The notes beneath the pieces were generated by a model that saw nothing but the letters and a program-made list of their open reading frames with translations, did not search any database and had not been told where the DNA came from. From Nyssa sinensis (lineage: Eukaryota > Streptophyta > Magnoliopsida > Cornales > Nyssaceae): a stretch of DNA of 64,000 bases. This document shows, piece by piece, positions 60,654 to 64,000 of this stretch; position 1 is the stretch's first letter, and each line of letters starts with the position of its first letter. Location of the stretch: positions 18,446,915 to 18,510,914 of the forward strand of contig CM018031.1 of NCBI GenBank assembly GCA_008638375.1, in the 5' to 3' direction. The position numbers and the translations under genes were made by a program.

Positions 60654-61880
60654 TTTTTTGTTAAATTAATTGGTGTAGTGGACTATATTATTTTTAATTA
60701 ATTAGTCTACCTTCTTTCTTTTTTAATGAAAGATTATAATTGAAATATGTTCATTTAATTATTTATTATACTTATACTAGTAACTTAATACATAATAGTA
60801 AATTAATCAATAAAAATATAAGTTATTTGAAATAAAAAAAATCATTTTATAATAAATAAAAAATAAAAAATAATATATTAAAACAATTATTTAATACCAG
60901 TATTTATGATTATAAAATTAGATTTTATAAACAAAACCAATGCTATCTATTAATATAAAAGGTAAAATAGATTTTCATGTGCTAGAAAAACTTCTAAAAA
61001 TTTTTAACCAAATATTCAATAAGTTATTCTGTCATCAGAAGGTATCTCATCCAAACACTCAGAATTCATTTTATAAAAGTCAATATACAAAGTCTATTAT
61101 CCATAATTTATTCTTTATAAGCTAAAACTCCCTTAAACTAGTTCTTAGTGGTGTCAGGAGGTTCTTTGGGTTATTAACCATATGCGAAGAGACTCTTTTT
61201 TGTTGTGAAACAGAAGCGAGAAACAAAATAACGAAGTAAAAAGAAACAAACATAGCAAGAACAGGAGAACACCAAATATATGTGGTTCGGCAAATAGCCT
61301 ACGTCCACAAGCAAAGCATAGCAAAAGATCCAATATCAAAAAATAAAGAAAACAAAACGGGGTGTTAAAGCCCATTCACAAATTTTTAGGAATAGTTCAT
61401 GTTGCTCTCTATCTTTCCTTCTCTTGCAATAATACATTATCTAATGTTCCCAAACCCTAAAATACGAAAAAGATACGAAAATAGAGAAATTGGGCCCCGA
61501 GTGCCAATCGGCAGACAAAGAGGGGGGTTTTTGGCATCCGAGTGTCGATCGGAACTCCCTGAGTACTGATTGCACACCTTGAATGCCGATGGGCCATTTG
61601 TTAACTTTCTAATTTTATAATCATAAATATTGGTTTAATAGAATATATTAAAATAATTATTTAATACCGGTATTTATGATCGGCACACATGAGTGTCGAT
61701 GGGCCATTTTTTAACTTTCTCCAAAATTTCTTAAACTTCTTATTCTAATTGATCAATAGAATAAGGGGTTTTCTAGGTCCAAGTGTCGATCGGTAGCCTA
61801 AAACGGTTTGAGTTAGAGTCGGCTCAAGAATGCAAGACACAAATAACAAATCTCCATCATGACATGTATTCCCTCAAACC
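60654..61880. other. AT-rich intergenic sequence with antisense copia-LTR-like stretch and motif array
   Basis: No gene seen. The region 61150-61400 contains TGGTTCGGCAAATAGCCTAC, an antisense copia-LTR signature. A stretch around 60880-60930 recurs at about 61645-61690. Confidence 0.45.
61500..61800. repeat. Array of GAGTGTCGATCGG-type motifs
   Basis: Six variants of GAGTGYCGATYGG occur in about 300 bp, each followed by a short spacer. Confidence 0.65.
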
Positions 61881-62760
61881 ACGAAGATGGTCTGGGTCCA
61901 AATTTGGGTTGGGTCAGAACTCGCCTAGGTGCAAGTTGGGTTAGTGAAGCTGCGTCGTTTTGAAAAGAAAAAAAAAAGAGTAAAAGAAGATAAAAGGAAA
62001 TGCTCCCTTAAGGACTCGAACCCAGGACTGGCTAAGAGTGAGGAGCTTATGGGCTCAGTGGCTACCAATGTGCCACTGGCCAACTTGTGAAAAATATTTA
62101 ATAAAATAGATATATATTATATAATTAATTAATTAATTAAATTAATTAGAGCCGTTTAAGTAAAATGTTTCCGTTGCCCAAATAAAATAAAAGAGTAGTA
62201 TATTTTGACTTTTTCCAACATTCTGACCTAGCGATGAGGTCTGTTTTACGAGATGGAATCCCAAAAATTAAGACACGTAAAATGTAAAAACTATCACTTT
62301 ATCCTTAATGATGTCGGAAGCCAATTAAATATAAGGAGGAGTCCATCTTGACTATTTTGGGCAATTTGAGCTCAACGATAAAGTCCATTTCAGTAAAGGA
62401 AATAACAAAAAATATGACATATAAAAGCATAAAATTGTGAAAATTTTCCTAAATTTAAAACAAACTATAGGTACGCAACTTTAGATCTAGAAAAGCCTAA
62501 ACCGATTATCTTCGACACTCTGGACCTAACAGTAACATCCTTTTAGGAAAAATAAAACCCGGTAACAAACTAAAAAATGATTGATGCGTCCTTAAGACTT
62601 AATGAAGCTACCGAAAAAGGGTAATTGGAATAGAAAGAGCTATAAGTTAACAATTAAATTGTGTGATGCTTTAAACAAGAATGTAACAAGACCTTGAATT
62701 GTGATTATAGGGACCTTCGACTAAAAGAATGATTTTTGGGTAAAATATTTTGGACTTCAG

Positions 62761-63012
62761 GTGAGTTTTTCATGTCATGTTGAGATGAATTTTATTGTAG
62801 ATATAAATATTGAACTCTTTTATGACTTTGATAATAGACACCTTATGAGTTTTTCATGTCATGTTGAGGTGGATTTTATTATAGTTATAAATATTGAACT
62901 CTTTTATGACTTTAATAATAGACGCCTTGTGAGTTTTTCATGTCATGTTGAGGTGGATTTTATTATAGATATACATATTGAACTCTTTTATAACTTTGAT
63001 AATAAACACATT
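62761..63012. repeat. 84-bp tandem repeat, three copies
   Basis: Copies start at 62761, 62845 and 62929, each with GAGTTTTTCATGTCATGTTG. The unit is a multiple of three, so one frame stays open through all three; that is a by-product of the repeat, not evidence of a gene. Confidence 0.9.
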
Positions 63013-63038
63013 TCATGTAATATCGTTTTGAATGACTT

Positions 63039-63076
<38 letters not shown>

Positions 63077-63330
63077 ATTTCCTTTATAGCCTTTGATAAC
63101 GGATACATTGTACCTAATATATGTTTTCAATGATCCTTCGATATCGATAGTGTCTTCCTTTTGATTTAAGAAAATGTTTTGTGAGATACTCAAAACACTA
63201 TATGGTATCTTACTAACCTTTGAATTATTTTGACTAAATGCTGGATATGAAACTTTTATTTGGATAACTGAGATTGTTATTGATGATTATTGATTTTGAA
63301 TATGACTTTAATGTTTTGAATGGAACACCC

Positions 63331-63632
63331 TTCTATGATTGGTCATTATTAAATAGATTGTGACTTTATCGAACCCTACCCTACGGCGTATATTGGTGGT
63401 GAGCCGTACAGAAGACATTATCGAACTAGTTATCGAATATCGATCTCAGTCAGTGAGGTTCTAATTTGCTGGCCATAGAATCTTCTATGATTGGTCGTTA
63501 TTGAATAGATTGTGACCTTATCGAACCCTACCCACGCGGTGTAATGGTGGTGAGCTGCACAGAACGGCATTATTGAACTAGTCTTATTGAATATCGATCT
63601 CAGTCAGTAAGGTTCTAATTTGCTGGCCATAG
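63331..63632. repeat. 152-bp tandem duplication
   Basis: CTATGATTGGTC starts both copies and GGTTCTAATTTGCTGGCCAT ends both. About 90 percent identical by eye, with a few indels. Confidence 0.85.
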
Positions 63633-63802
63633 AAGAGGAATTTATGGGTTTGAACTTTTATGAATATCGAATATAAATTATGATTGAACCTTGAATCATC
63701 AAACTAAGAATTATTGAATTATGATTTTTGATTTATCGAACTATGGGTAAGATTGAACTATGATATTGTCTATTGGATTTGAAAACTGTTTATCGTACTA
63801 TG

Positions 63803-63960
63803 TTATTGAATTATGATTAAGATTGAACTATGATATTGATTTGAACTATGATTATTGTTATTGAATTATGATTAAGATTGAACTATGATATTGATTTGAA
63901 CTATGACTATTGTTATTGAACCATGACTATGATGGAACTGTAATATTGACCATTATTATC
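63803..63960. repeat. 55-bp tandem repeat, two full copies and a partial third
   Basis: TTATTGAATTATGATTAAGA starts at 63803 and 63858, with a diverged third start at 63913. The first two copies differ at about one base. Confidence 0.9.
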
Positions 63961-64000
63961 GAAATATGTTATCGAATCATTCTTATGATTGAACTGTGTT

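Larger units (their letters stand above)
61880..64000 (+). mobile_element. Third related gypsy-type LTR fragment (LTR C), running off the window
   Basis: TATTTTGACT followed by GATGAGGTCTGTTTTACGAG and CCCAAAAA at 62195-62270 matches 59195-59270 in the solo LTR. A splice-like CAG|GTGAGT at 62757-62766 corresponds to the one in LTR B. The left end is truncated and uncertain; the right part is built of tandem repeats. Confidence 0.6.

Noticed and set aside
62761..63096. Open frame of 111 codons with a repeated 28-residue unit
   Set aside because: The unit is 84 bp, divisible by three, so any stop-free frame stays open by arithmetic; the sequence is part of an LTR.
1..64000. CRISPR arrays, operons, phage or toxin-antitoxin systems
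   Set aside because: Intron-bearing plant genes and retroelements throughout; the tandem repeats lack the regular repeat-spacer pattern of CRISPR.

Overview
The window looks like nuclear DNA of a flowering plant, probably a eudicot. It is AT-rich, has GT-AG introns and long microsatellites, and is dominated by decayed retrotransposons with only two convincing host genes. Nothing in it looks bacterial: there are no operons or CRISPR arrays. I saw no intact tRNA or rRNA gene. I cannot name the species.

Host genes. (1) A DEAD-box RNA helicase with an N-terminal HIT zinc finger (RH41 type) lies on the minus strand. It has two coding exons (11033-10964 and 10418-8875, 537 aa), an inferred 5'UTR exon ending at a donor at 12587, and a TATA box at 13006-13013. 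(2) A plastid fibrillin of the PAP12/FBN10 type lies on the minus strand from 41259 to 26150. I rebuilt 11 coding exons from splice sites and phase; they join without a break into 405 aa. Introns holding SINE, gypsy and LTR insertions stretch the gene to 15.1 kb. Host-gene remnants are a piece resembling Integrator subunit 7 (7990-8189), the C-terminal half of a pfkB/pseudouridine kinase (46819-47239), an orphan exon-like segment (14528-14634) and a nuclear copy of plastid trnI-trnA DNA (23475-23655).

Mobile DNA. Positions 15383-20344 hold a decayed Ty1-copia element with 5-bp target duplications (ACAAC), no 5' LTR, an 18-bp inverted terminal repeat and a 3' tail that looks like a TRIM element. 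Solo or partial LTRs follow at 20411-21838 and 22280-22704. Inside the fibrillin gene are an antisense-SINE-like insert (33157-33340), a gypsy gag-protease fragment (34950-36540) and a small LTR-LTR element (27508-29787). A second SINE with a perfect 11-bp target duplication sits just upstream of that gene (41540-41758). From 44.5 kb to the right edge the window is almost all repeats: a Ty3/gypsy-type LTR fragment (45057-46815), a plant transposon-protein ORF (47590-48732), gypsy junctions (51261, 54247), a LINE reverse-transcriptase remnant (56540-56960), a PIF/Harbinger transposase remnant (57392-57630), a 2.9-kb solo LTR with GATAT target duplications (57776-60648) and a third related LTR fragment (61880-64000) rich in tandem repeats.

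I found no undescribed multi-gene system. The best leads are the copia/TRIM chimera with inverted ends, the kinase fragment wedged between two transposon segments, and two arrays of short near-palindromic motifs (20.8-21.2 kb and 61.5-61.8 kb).
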